From: Trachythela sp. YZ-2020
Taxonomy: Eukaryota; Cnidaria; Anthozoa; Malacalcyonacea; Clavulariidae
Direction of reading: 5' to 3'
DNA: 64,000 nt
Assembly: GCA_016169945.1 (NCBI GenBank)
Contig: JADLSH010000114.1
Coordinates: forward strand, 1-64,000
Shown here: positions 21,951-32,927 of the stretch, one piece after another
How positions within the stretch are numbered: the stretch's first letter is position 1
Layout: the number at the start of each line of letters is the position of its first letter
Made by a program: the position numbers and the translations under genes
The notes under the pieces: model-generated
Told to the model about the DNA's origin: nothing
The model's database searches: none
What the model saw: the letters and a program-made list of their open reading frames with translations, nothing else

Positions 21951-22791
21951 TTGCAAAAGGATTCAGCTTTTTCCTTACAGTCAGAGTCAGACTTTCTTCT
22001 ACTTCTAAATGAAATCCGACTGGGTGGAAGTTTGTCAGAATTTGCAATCCGTATGTTAAACTCTTTGACACGTCCAATAGAATGGACGGAAGGAGAGATA
22101 GTTGTAAAACTGTTTCCCAATCAAGAAGCAGTGCAAGAGGAAAACAACAAGTTGTTGAATATGCTACCAGGTGACACTCATGCTTTTAATGCAATCGATG
22201 GGGGGGGAAAGAAAAAATATGATTGATAGGAGATGTCCAGCGCCAAAAAGTCTATTGTTGAAAGTTGGTGTACCTGTTATGCTTATCAAAAACTCTCCTC
22301 ATTTGGGTCTTGTAAACGGGTCTCTTGGAACAGTTGTTGGATTTGTACACAACTATCCACAAGTACGGTTTGAAAATGGCAAAACAATCATAGTGCGGGA
22401 GTTCACTTGGTCAGTGAATGATGGTTAAGGTTGCTATTCCACTAGGCGACAGTTACCTCTTTTTCTAGCTTGGGCAATGACCATTCATAAGTGTCAAGGA
22501 CAAACACTCTCTAAAGCTGAAATTAGCATATCTAACTTATTTGTACCCGGTCAAGCTTATGTTGCATTGTCTCGTGTTAAGACACTTGGAGATGTCCGTG
22601 TCGTACCAGGATTTGACATAAATATACCATCAGTAAGCAAGTGCGTCCAGCAGTTTTACAAGGAAAATGTGTCACCAGTTAGTGATGTCCAATGTCTAAA
22701 TACACTCATTCCCATTCGTATGGTTGCAGCTCATCCGCTTGATGATATGTGGAAATTAAGGGACAATGAACAATCAGTGGTAAACGATTAG
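21951..22791 (+). pseudogene. PIF1-family helicase, C-terminal part
   Basis: Segments in order: DFLLLLNEIRLGGSLSEF, WTEGEIVVKLFPNQEAV, the PIF1 block LLLKVGVPVMLIKN, LVNGSLGTVVGF, then [20 protein letters not shown] (helicase motif V region) and [13 protein letters not shown] (motif VI). PIF1 enzymes unwind DNA 5' to 3'. The N-terminal half with the Walker A and B motifs is not found between the TIR and 21951. An acceptor (ttccttacag) at 21979 suggests an upstream intron. Breaks: a frameshift in the G-run 22200-22209 and an in-frame TAA at 22426-22428. It stands alone, without Rep/HUH motifs, so a Helitron origin is not supported here. Confidence 0.9.
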
Positions 22792-22831
22792 AGACACATC
22801 CTTCCACTTCCAGTAGCAGTTAATGTTGACA

Positions 22832-25800
22832 ATAAATTAAAGATATGGTTAATGATGAAATGAATTCCAAAGAGACTAAAAGGTTAATGTCAGATATTGG
22901 TTTTGATAAAAAACAGCTCCTCAAATGCTTCTTAAATTTACCTGCCACAGTTGGATGGAGCTCGAAAAATTGATAGCAAGACCAGAATCTAATGAAGTGG
23001 TAGTTGTGTCAAAATAAAATTGGGTAGGTTATGCTGGTGGCCTTCATAAATTGAAGATATCCAAATATTTATCAAATAGGTGGATTGAAGTTCTAAGCTA
23101 TTCTCAAGTCTGTGAAGGACAGGGACAAATTCTGAATTATGCACAGAGATCTGTAATGGCTCAACTCGTTGACAAACTTCATGTTGCACTGATAGGTAAG
23201 TTACATCATCAATAAAACCAGTGGGCATTTTATTCCAAAAACCTGGAACCCATCAAAGCTAGCAACAAACAAAATTTCTACCCATAATAGGGTCAATAAT
23301 GATTACATTACAATCCGATTCTAGAGGTTGAAATATTTTGCACACTGGTCATTTCTGTTTTGTGACTGTGTTGCCTTTACAGATCGAGAAATCTAGAAAA
23401 ACTGTACCTGACCTTAGGGCTGTGCTCCGGCAGAGCTCCGGCCCTCCGGCGCACAGCTCTAGCTGACCTTGTTACCTCTTTTCATTTTGCAGATTCTATT
23501 TATCAAGATTTGAATACAGATCTACATGAAGTTACTAACCACACAGAAGCAGAACAGTCCAATGTTCATATTTACAGTAAGGAGTGTCAAAGCAAAATCA
23601 GGTAGTAATATACAGTCTACATGATTGTGTAAGTTATAAAACCTTGTCAAGTGAATGGTTGAAAAAGCCTTAATCATCACATTTCAGAGTAGTTAAACCC
23701 AAAATCACAGCTAAGTCACTCAATAATCGCAGCTAAATCAATAATTACAAAAATATATAAGTAATATATATTTGTAAACTTGTATCATTATTAGATACAT
23801 AGCAGGATGGACAGTCAGAAAGGAGATATCTGCATGCAACAGTTATATTAACAAAAACCAAAATTCCAAGACAAAAAAGGTTATTAACAGATTACACAAA
23901 GAATAACAGATAAAATCTTTTCTGAAGGTAAATTGTTCAAAGTACTCATTATTCACCACCACAATTAACTCCCCCAATTAACAGAGGACATTTCTGCCAT
24001 CCTGAGTTTGAAATTCACCTTCTGGTAATGGCAAAACATACTAAGACATCTGAAGAGAGGAGGGCTTACTTGCAATTTATTTTGTGGGGGAGGTGTGCAT
24101 GTTTCAAATTAAATGAACAATAATGTATGCCACAATACTATTACATCTCACCCTATAATTCACATTGAATTTGGGGATATTTCCACTGGGGGTAGATTTT
24201 AGCCCGCTCTCCCCCTGGGTGGGTGCTGATTTCATATGTTATTATTATTGTTATTATTGAAAATTAATTGTACACGGTAGCCTTTCACTTGCGTGATTTT
24301 CAAAGGGCCGTGTGTTTTAAAAGAAGAATTACAACATTTAACTAACAAGACAAAGTTTCATAACTATTACAAGGTTTCATAATAATTATTAAGTAGACTA
24401 CGAAAAGAGGAAATAGCTGACTGGGATTCGTCTACCACTCGTAGAAGTTCAAAGGGTAGACTATTCCACAAGACAGCCCCATGGTAGGAGAAGCTTCTTT
24501 TCAAAAAATCCGTTTTTGCTTAGGAAGGCTCAGTTTTAAATTGTTACTCCGTAATGGATAATTAGAATTGCAAAATTTATGAAACAACATTGCTAGGTAA
24601 TTAGGTGCCATGTTTTTTAGAATTTTGAACATCTTTGTTAGTTCCTGTTTGTCCAGGATATTTTTCCATGTGGATGGACTGACATAATTTTTAATAGATC
24701 AAATTGGCTAAGTGTAGATATATGTCAAATTCTTAAACACCATGAAAAGCTGTTCACAATAACCATAGAAGCTCACCTCCTTTGGAAGAAAGGCAAATGC
24801 AGATAAAGTGCTAGTTTCTTGATATTATAAGCAGGATATCTACAACTGAACTCAGAGAAATGTAATGGAAACCTCAGACCTGTCACGTAGATGACAGAAC
24901 ACTGTAACTAACTAATTTGAACATGACAATTGCATGAAAGGGACCATGGAAAAAGTGGTAGTCATTATATGGACAGGGATCTGAAATATTAAACAGAAAT
25001 GTCCCTTTAATATGTCTGTTTAAATGCTTATCGTGTACAACTGCTGAGGACAGATTGGGGTGTCAACTTAATTATCATGGTACCAATAATTTTACAATTA
25101 TGATAATAAGATACCAAATGTCTTATTAATTCTATAAACTATAATTATAAAAAATATTCTAACACTGTTATATACATGTAATTATTAGAACTTTACTACG
25201 TCTGAGTCCACTCTGGAAACAGAGTCTAAGTACCAGTCCAGCCTGCAGTTTACTCAATCACACAACAGAGGAGGTTTAACAAATGTTTCGGATGACTTTT
25301 ACGAATATATGTTATCTGTGGAGTCCTCCTGTAAACAGCATTTTACTGTCAATTTGTTCTACAGACATAAATGGAACTCATGTAAAGTAGGACGTGAAGC
25401 AGTGAGAAAGGATGCTGCTGTTATAGCAGCTTTCAACAAGTTAATGTCTGATATGAGTTGCAACAGTGACATTGGGTCGGATGTGAAAGAGATGGTTCAA
25501 CTAAGAATAATGAAGAGATACCTTAACAGGAGGTGCAAAGAATTTATAAAGGTGCTCAAACGGGAGATGAAATATGAAAAGGTAAAAGAACACAGAAAGA
25601 AAGTGCAAGAAAAGAAACAAAAAGCTACTAATGGAAGTAAGGCTATCGTACGTCAACTTATTGAAGATACATCAACCAACAAAGCTGTGTCTTTCCACAC
25701 TCTCAAGGCCATTGCGGCCAAAGGTAAAGGCAGCTTTGCACAAATATCGAGGAAGGATGCTCATTTCATCTACCATCTATTTGGAATTAAATTCAAGAAA

Positions 25801-26244
25801 TCCAATACTAAGGATAAACTGGACTTACTATTGATTAATATAATCAATTATGCCCACGAGATGACCTACCCCAAAAGGTGCACACGACAGGAACGAAATG
25901 TGTTAGGAAAGAACAAGAAATGCACAATATGTGATGCAATTAGAGACGTTTTGGGAACATTAACTAACTTTACAAATGTTACAAACCCTGCACAAACGTC
26001 TGAAAGTTCATCTGTTGCAGAAACTCCATTACCAATTCAGAGTGACATTCCTGAACCACCACCGAAAGTTCGTAGAAAACAATTCAGGTCAGAAGATGTT
26101 CAGAACACAATTCTTCAAGGAGACAATGTGAATGGGATAACAACAGAACTTATCAAACAAAGAGCATCAGAATTTGGAGTTGATGTATCACAAATTTGTT
26201 CATGGCATAGGCGATTTAAACATAGGCAACAGTCAAAGACATGA
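22832..26244 (+). pseudogene. Four-exon gene of unknown transposon-associated family
   Basis: Exons 22832-23195, 23493-23601, 23795-23927 and 25189-26244, all with GT-AG ends and matching phases (1, 2, 0). Protein landmarks: FLNLPATVGW, LNYAQRSVMAQLVDKLH, RYIAGWTVRKEIS, RGGLTNVSDDFYEYML, a Lys-rich coiled stretch near 25560-25630, and at the end a helix-rich block ITTELIKQRASEFGVDVSQI followed by WHRRFK that looks like a homeodomain-type DNA-binding helix set. I have seen the RYIAG and RGGLT-VSD blocks only in cnidarian multicopy proteins and cannot name the family. Broken by a frameshift near 22965-23025 and an in-frame TAA at 23904-23906. It follows the helicase by about 40 bases on the same strand. 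Confidence 0.7.
24240..24690 (-). mobile_element. LINE (CR1/L2-like) 3' end inserted in an intron
   Basis: Minus strand reads KMFKILKNMAPNYLAMLFHK, then NNLKLSLPKQKRIF, and after a frameshift the W-N-x-L-P-F-E-L-L region and SAISSFRSLLNNYYETL. The 3' end is an (AAT)n tail at 24240-24260. It lies inside intron 3 of the 22.8-26.2 kb gene, opposite in direction. Confidence 0.8.
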
Positions 26245-26266
26245 ATGTTACTAACAATTCTTTAAT

Positions 26267-26378
26267 CAGGGTTCTCGTTAGAATATGAAGTAGCAGGTGA
26301 AATAGAAAAAGTAGATGGCAAACATTTGGAAAGTAGATGGCTAAATTAGCCAATCACTGGCTTCTATTGAGAACCCTG
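26267..26378. mobile_element. Short hAT-like MITE
   Basis: Ends CAGGGTTCTC and GAGAACCCTG; a reversed pair of actatagwagatggc-like blocks inside. Flanks ctttaat and cttaatg are a possible imperfect target duplication. Lies 22 bases after the stop of the 22.8-26.2 kb gene. Confidence 0.6.
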
Positions 26379-26658
26379 CTTAATGTTATACTGGTAACGA
26401 TATAAATATAGACGATTTAAACAGGACTGGTATATATATATATTATTTAAATATGCAGTATTTACACAATAAATATACCATCTGTAGCTAGTATATGTTC
26501 AGTTGTTTGACGTTTTGTGAAGCTATGACAAAAAAGGTAATATTGTTTATTTGTTCGAATAATGATTGGACATCTTTCATAGTTACAATGTATTATTGAA
26601 GTATTATTTTTATATGTGCATCTAAAGTACCAATTGATCATTCATATTTTTTTGCCAG

Positions 26659-26717
26659 AAATCCCATGTGAAATTGTAAGGTGGCTTAGTCGAACAATCC
26701 CATTGATGCCTGCACCT
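26659..26717 (+). CDS. Candidate exon, gene unknown
   Basis: A 59 nt open stretch between a strong acceptor (tttttttgccag) and a strong donor (GTAAGTATG). Translation in the open frame is IPCEIVRWLSRTIPLMPAP. It could be an alternative 3' exon of the preceding gene or a remnant of another one cut by the nested insertion at 27254. The reading frame alone is too short to judge. Confidence 0.35.
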
Positions 26718-27253
26718 GTAAGTATGCATATCAACAGATTAATATATACTGATGGAAACCACATGATCAAATTTTATAATAACACTGAATTATGATTAGT
26801 GTCACTCATCTGTACATCAGAGGAGGTTGGACAGCAGGCCGCAAAGCATCATGGGTAATGAGCGTATGTTTCCACGTGCGGCCTCATTTATGCGTTGACT
26901 GCCGTGAAGTCAACATCTCAGGCCATAGCAAATTCTGCGAAAATGGACGCTATTGACAGAGACTCAATGCCATCATTATGGATGTGTTTAGTGTTTGTGT
27001 ATCGATGTATAACAAGGCTCTTTGAGTCCGTTTAATGGATTTATTTGTGCAGAAATCTCAAAGGCTGCATGTGATCAACTGGTCTTGTAGTCAATATAAA
27101 TGTTGCGTTGAAAATTCTATATGTATTTGTGGACACTTTGTTCAGTGTTGCACGTATTGCATTTTATATACTTAAGTAAATGATTTCATAAGCTGACCCA
27201 TTGGCACTGCCTGGATCGTCTGTATTTGTAATGTACATAGTGCAACTAGTGAG
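26718..27253. other. No gene recognised
   Basis: Inside the giant element, between the candidate exon and the nested element. Open frames are short; nothing recognised. Confidence 0.35.
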
Positions 27254-27817
27254 GAGTGTTAATTTTAGGGTGTCAATTTAACACCAAAAAGTGGTGTAAA
27301 AAATTAGGTAAAAAATGACACCTTTTTTGGGTGCTATTTTAACACCGCGTTTGATGGTGTTGATTTAACACTAGTTACGGTGCTAAAACAACACCTTTCC
27401 TAGTGTGATATTAGCACTGGTTTTTAGAGTTAATTTAACACTTGTTGTGTAGTGCTAAAATAACACTTTGTTTTGGTGTTAAAATAACACGCCTTTTCAG
27501 TGCTAAGGTCACACCAGTTTTTAAGTTTAACTGTTAACCCTGGTGAAAACTTAATTTTGTTATTAGTTTACACTGCACTAAAGTGATTTAGTGCACCCAA
27601 ATGGCCTCATAATATTACACACAAACAAGAAAATAGTTTCATGATTATTATTAAATTAATTAAGTTAAAAGTTTTTGGGTTCATTTTCCTTAGCTGTTCA
27701 TGATTAAGTTTAACAATTGTTAATATTCTTCCTCTTGAAATATCCTTTCACAAAACTTTTAACTAACCATTATGCATGCATTAAATGAAGTAGTTTAATG
27801 TAAATGTTGTATATATA

Positions 27818-30178
27818 CTATTTCCATTGGAGTCCCAGTTCATTGACAAATTTCTGGACAGAAATTCTTTCCTTAGCATCTGCGCGCTTGTCCATCAAAA
27901 CCGCTTCCAGGAAGGCGTAGATATTCGAAACTCCTGGAGTGGCGATAAGCATGGTCACCACCATAGCCACTGGAATGTTTTTGCCTGAGAAGTTTAAACA
28001 GATTTGTCCATCAGCAGCGATGTAAAAAGGATCCAAGATTGCCAGGTCTCCAGAAGCTATAATCCGTGGATAGGTGGATTTCTCTACTTCTTCGGCAATG
28101 GAATCATCATCCTGAAAATATTCATTTTGATTTTAACTTATAAGTTCACTATCGACTAACCTTAGGCCCTTAACCTCACCCCTTAACACTGAGCCTAAGT
28201 CACATTGTTGCATCTTTAAATAATTATGTCATAAATATTTTTACCAGGAAGCTTTGCTCTCATTAATAAAGACATAAGGCAATCGGATCTAGAATCAGGC
28301 CTCCAGGCCAAAAAAGTGTTTACTGTATGACGTAATTATCGAAAGGGTCAAGTAATGATTTAACAAGAGGCATAGAAATATAGAGTATATAGTTAACTCA
28401 TCTATGCCCAACACTTCCCCTCTGCATGAAGTGCATATGTCAAATTTTCTATTAAAATATACTTACTGTGCAAATCATGAAAAATATATTTTTGGAAATG
28501 GCCTTCTCTTTCAAACAGGATTGGAGAACCAATGCCGTAACAGTGCTCTCAATTTCTGGGAAAAAATAAAGGATAACTATAATTAGTAAAACATAAGTCG
28601 AGAAACAAAAGTCGAGAGTCACTTTTTATATCATTAAAATAAAAATACATAAACTTGATCACTAGACAATACGTCAGTCCAATCAAGTTAGAGCAAAGCC
28701 AATCAGCCTGAGATAGTGTAACTGAAACGACAATGTCAAGCAAGGGCCAGAGTTGTTTGAATCACTAACCTTTTATTCAATTCACAGCGATATCTGTATA
28801 TTAAATTTCTTTTGTTCGACTGCCATTTGAAAATAAATTGGTATACACCGTGTATCGCAGGAGCTTGTGACTTGTGATGATGACATAAGAATTCATTTTA
28901 AATCTTAATTAATTCTTATGTCATCGTCATGAGTACAAAATTTTGTATTTGCTATAACCTGTACCAAGGTGGGGTTCTTTTGGGTGAAATGCCGCTTAGA
29001 GTGTTAAACCCATTTTAATATTATTATTATACGACTAGACAGTACAGATGAAAGATTCTCACAATAGGATTTGTATATATATGACCCAGAAGTTTCCAAT
29101 CGTTTCTGCAGAAACTAAGGGCATTTCAGCCCCTGGGCTGAATTTGGCCCCGGGGTTGAAAAATCTCCATGTAATCAGCCCCTTACAGTAGTAGACAGCT
29201 ATCTTTGTTCTAGCAGGATACCAGACATGGCAAAATTGCTTGCTTGCCATGTATAAAACCCAACGTGAAAAAATAATGTTATTTACATTTAGAAGCTGAG
29301 CCAGTCTGGCTTTCCGAGTTTCCCCTATTCACCGGGTCAACTCACCTGAGTCACCTCATGCAATCAGCCCCTCAATACAATCCCATGGCCAAGCCAACTT
29401 AGTACATCACTACATGTATACCCAGGCTTATTGAGGTCAAGTCTGTTGGAGTGTTGGCTCTCTCTATAAGCCTGATATTTACAGTACTAAAACAGAACTA
29501 TTCAAGAGGACTATACTCTGCTAAATTATATAATAACATTTCATAATACTTTACCATGAAAACATTTTCAAAATATTTATATTTTTCTGACAGAGACACA
29601 TGGGTGTGGGGCCTGGCATCCATATTTTAAAATAATATTTTGTCTAAGTCTTTATACTCAATCCTATTATAAATTGAAATCTCAAATTATTATTTAATTT
29701 TAATTACCTACTTTTTGAGGTTATTTTTGGAGAAATCTAAATCCATGTCGTTATGTCGTTTGTATTTTAATATATCAGTGATTCAAACATAAATATTACC
29801 ATGAATTACCAGCATGCTTTGTGGCCTTTGCTAGGACGCAAATATGGAAGAATTTTTTGACACTAAATTTATAGTTTTTATACGATCTACGACATTGTTT
29901 TGATCTCGCACTTTATTGAGTTAAAATAAAATGAGTTCGTGAATCATGTTGTGTTATTGTATAAAATATGGCCTTCGACTAGCAAATATTCAATGTTTTT
30001 CCGACTGATGAACGCAAATATTATGATTCAAGCGCTGGCACGGGGACGATCACGATATCCTAAATATATTTCAACAATATAAATGGCATAAATACAGTAC
30101 CTCTTCATCCTCAAGAATAGAGATGGTAATCTCCTTCAAACCCGCATTTATTAGAATTTCGCGTAAAGAAGAATCCAT
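27818..30178 (-). CDS. Two-exon small protein inside the nested element
   Basis: Exon 1 is 30101-30178 (ATG to donor GTACTG, 26 codons), exon 2 is 27818-28111 (acceptor ttttcag to TAG, 97 codons). Phases agree (0/0), giving 123 aa. Exon 1 reads MDSSLREILINAGLKEITIS, like the first helices of a SAM domain cut short. Exon 2 has STYPRIIASGDL, FYIAADGQICLNF, IPVAMVVTMLIATP and ends ELGLQWK; this pattern reminds me of the C-terminal part of multicopy SAMD3-like proteins in fish and cnidarians. The 1,989 bp intron carries no other convincing exon. No breaks. Role unknown; a captured or regulatory protein of the element is possible. Confidence 0.6.
28871..28935. repeat. Small palindrome
   Basis: tgatgatgacataagaatt and its reverse aattcttatgtcatcgtca flank 14 bases. 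A minimal foldback element within the intron of the two-exon gene. Confidence 0.75.
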
Positions 30179-31548
30179 CTTCTGAAACGAAAGGAAATCA
30201 CAATTAAATATTAGATGATGTTTGATATAAAAATACTTTGAGAATATCATACATAAATCGCGTTTTATCAACTCGTGTGGAACATACCAATTTAACAACA
30301 AAGTCGATTCCTTTTTGCTCTTCGTCAGAATGCCAATGTGCAGTTTAACATACGAACTAACAGCCGCGACAACACCAGAAAGTATAAAAAAACAAACAAC
30401 TCGAAGCGGAATATAACCAAACGATTAAGTCGCCAGCGATGAAATGAATAATTTCAATCTTGCCGCACGAAATTTGATGTCCTTTCGAATGACATTTTGA
30501 AAAAATCAAGGATCGAAATCATCGAATTAAGTTTTGGAAGAAAGTCTGAACAATGAACAATGGATTACAACCGCGAATAATTACGTCATTCAATTAATTT
30601 ATATTTAAGCTCCATTAAGCTCTATAACTATAAATATTTTGCATTTAAATTCGAGTATCAAAATGACTGGGAACTGCGGGAACTGAATGTAAACGTTTTC
30701 GAAAGGAATAGAAATATATATGGAAAACAAGGAAATGAAAATGGCTCTGTGGCTATTATAGACTTGCTACAAGTCGACTCGCATTATTAAATGTGCGGTA
30801 AAGCTCAATCTTCTTAAAAGTGCTGGACGGAAATTTTTAATACTCGCTCTCATGTTATGCCTAATATGGTATTCCATGCCATATAGAGAGTTACCGGAGT
30901 TGTTGGAGCGCGTGGGGCCTCGGAACCCGGTATTGTGCGTCACGTCTCGTATAGCACATCCACTGAGAATATTTTTGTGTTTCTGACAAAAATATGGCCT
31001 AATGGCTTGCTTTTCGTTGCAGCATTTGCCTCGAATTTGTGTCAGAATCTATTCAAACATTAGTAAAGTATATTGGCAGGATTCGTCGAAATGAATCGAA
31101 TTTCCATGTCGTTTGTGGTATCAAGAGGGCTGCGCGAAAATATTCAAACATTCATATTTTCACCCCAAGAAACGGAGTTAATTTAGCAATACCAATATAG
31201 GTGTTACTTTAACACCCATGTTCTACCTCCAGAAACGGTGCTAATTTAGCACTACGAATAACAAATGTTTAACACCCGTAGAGGTGTTATTTTAAGACCC
31301 AAAAATTAGCACCAGAAACCGGTGTTATTGTAACACTTGCACTCCTCTTGTAGGTGCTAATTTAACACTTCTAAAGTGGTGTTAAACAAATCGAGTGTTA
31401 AATTGACCCTTTGGAAATATTTGTATTTATTTGGTGTTAAATTAGCACTGAATTAGGTGCTAAAATGACACTTTCTATTTAGCACCACCCTTAGGTGTCA
31501 ATCTAACACCAGTCGAGGTGCTATTTTAACACTCTAAAATTAACAGTG

Positions 31549-32927
31549 TATAGTACAGACAGTTAACTAAATATTTATTGGCCAGATTGATCTTTGCAAC
31601 AGAAATTACTGGTGAAATGTAGACAAAACAAACTTTACAGTAATACACAGTTCCATTTTTATTGAAAATACATAGCACATGCATAAAATATAATATCTCT
31701 GCTCATTCTCTACATATATAAAGAAATATTAAAGAAAGCAAATATCCACCAAGAAGGCAAATTAACAATACAATGATAGAATTCAAAACAAAATACAAAT
31801 CTGTTAAGAAACAACAAATTTTCTTCTAAAACTCAGCACTTATTTTAAACAGTAAAGTCCACTTCTTCAGAAAAATACGAGCAATCACTGCGTCAATTGT
31901 GGAAATTCGAGATGTTCAACTTCAAAGATTGTTGACAGAAATGGCATCGGATTAATACAATATGACGACGTACAGCCTACATAAAAGATCAAAATAACGT
32001 TTACCATAGAAAATACTGCTCACATAGGTAGATCAATAGTTATTGAAATAGCGTGGATGCATTCCAGGAAAAAAATTGAATAACAATGACAAAATATTCG
32101 ATATTTGCGAGTCGAGTGGGCCGTCAGACAACAAAATTGCAGACAGAGCCAGACACTAGCCCAGATATAAAATCTCTAAACAACACGCAAATAACTCCTA
32201 AATCTCCTAAAATTCATTCAAAAGTACTTTAACGCTTACTCTAAAGAATAACGCTCTTCATATTAAAGAAGTTTCAAGATTCATTGGGAAAAACAAGCTT
32301 TGGTGGCGCAATGTCGTCAGGCGCAATAAGGTGCCATTTTGGCAAAAGTTGAAATGAGTATAGTCACTTCAATACCGAATATCTCGAAAACTGCCGGGGG
32401 ACCTCTGGGACCCCTCCAGCAGATTTTTAGTTTATACATTTATCTTGACTTTTTTGCAAAAAATAGAAAAATCGAACCATGGGAATTCTAGATATTTTAT
32501 TTTGAAAGTTGTAAACAGACGCGGCCTTGAGTCATCACGTAACGAAGACGCGACAAACTTTGATGCTCAAAATAAGTTTAAAAATGACACTTACCTCAAA
32601 GGTTTTCGCAGATATCGCAAGTCCTTATATAATATGAAAGCCACGCTTCCTTTTTTATAGATTTTTAAAAATATTAATATGTATTTTTCAAGTGTTTCTG
32701 CGTGCAATGCAAATTACACGACCAAGAATTTTGACAAACACGATGGAAAAATAGCGCGATTTCATTGGTCGAGAAATTCACGTGACAGCTGTCCACCCTC
32801 CTCTGTCTGTACACAGTAGTTTACTAATCTCTTACAAATCTCTTACATCTCAAAAAGTCAGTATTAATAACTAAATGGTGTACAATATACAAATTCTAGT
32901 AGTGAAAAGCATGCACATGTTGCTTAC
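31549..32927. other. Possible 3' end region of the transposase gene, no clear exon
   Basis: Between the nested element and the last recognised transposase exon. The P-type transposase should have a further C-terminal exon left of 32928 (exon donor GTAAGC at 32922-32927), but I could not find it. A plus-strand open frame 32445-32660 shows no family. Confidence 0.35.

Larger units (their letters stand above)
27254..31548. mobile_element. Nested 4.3 kb element with subterminal repeat arrays (CACTA-like)
   Basis: Both ends carry arrays of 25-40 base units built on the palindrome GTGYTAAWWTARCAC: about 27260-27540 on the left and 31160-31545 on the right in reverse order. The outermost bases align as SASTGTTAATTTTAGRGTGT in both ends. 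The right end reads CACTG from outside, like CACTA/EnSpm termini, and subterminal arrays are usual in that group; the left end has GAGTG and no 3 bp target repeat is clear. It holds the two-exon gene at 27818-30178 and no visible transposase. Confidence 0.65.

Noticed and set aside
21951..22791. Helitron
   Set aside because: PIF1 motifs alone suggested it, but no Rep/HUH domain, no 5' TC or 3' hairpin-CTRR end was found, and the segment lies between TIRs with a target duplication.
29059..29250. Minus-strand ORF within the nested element as a middle exon of the 123 aa gene
   Set aside because: No flanking splice sites in the right phase; the two outer exons already join in frame.
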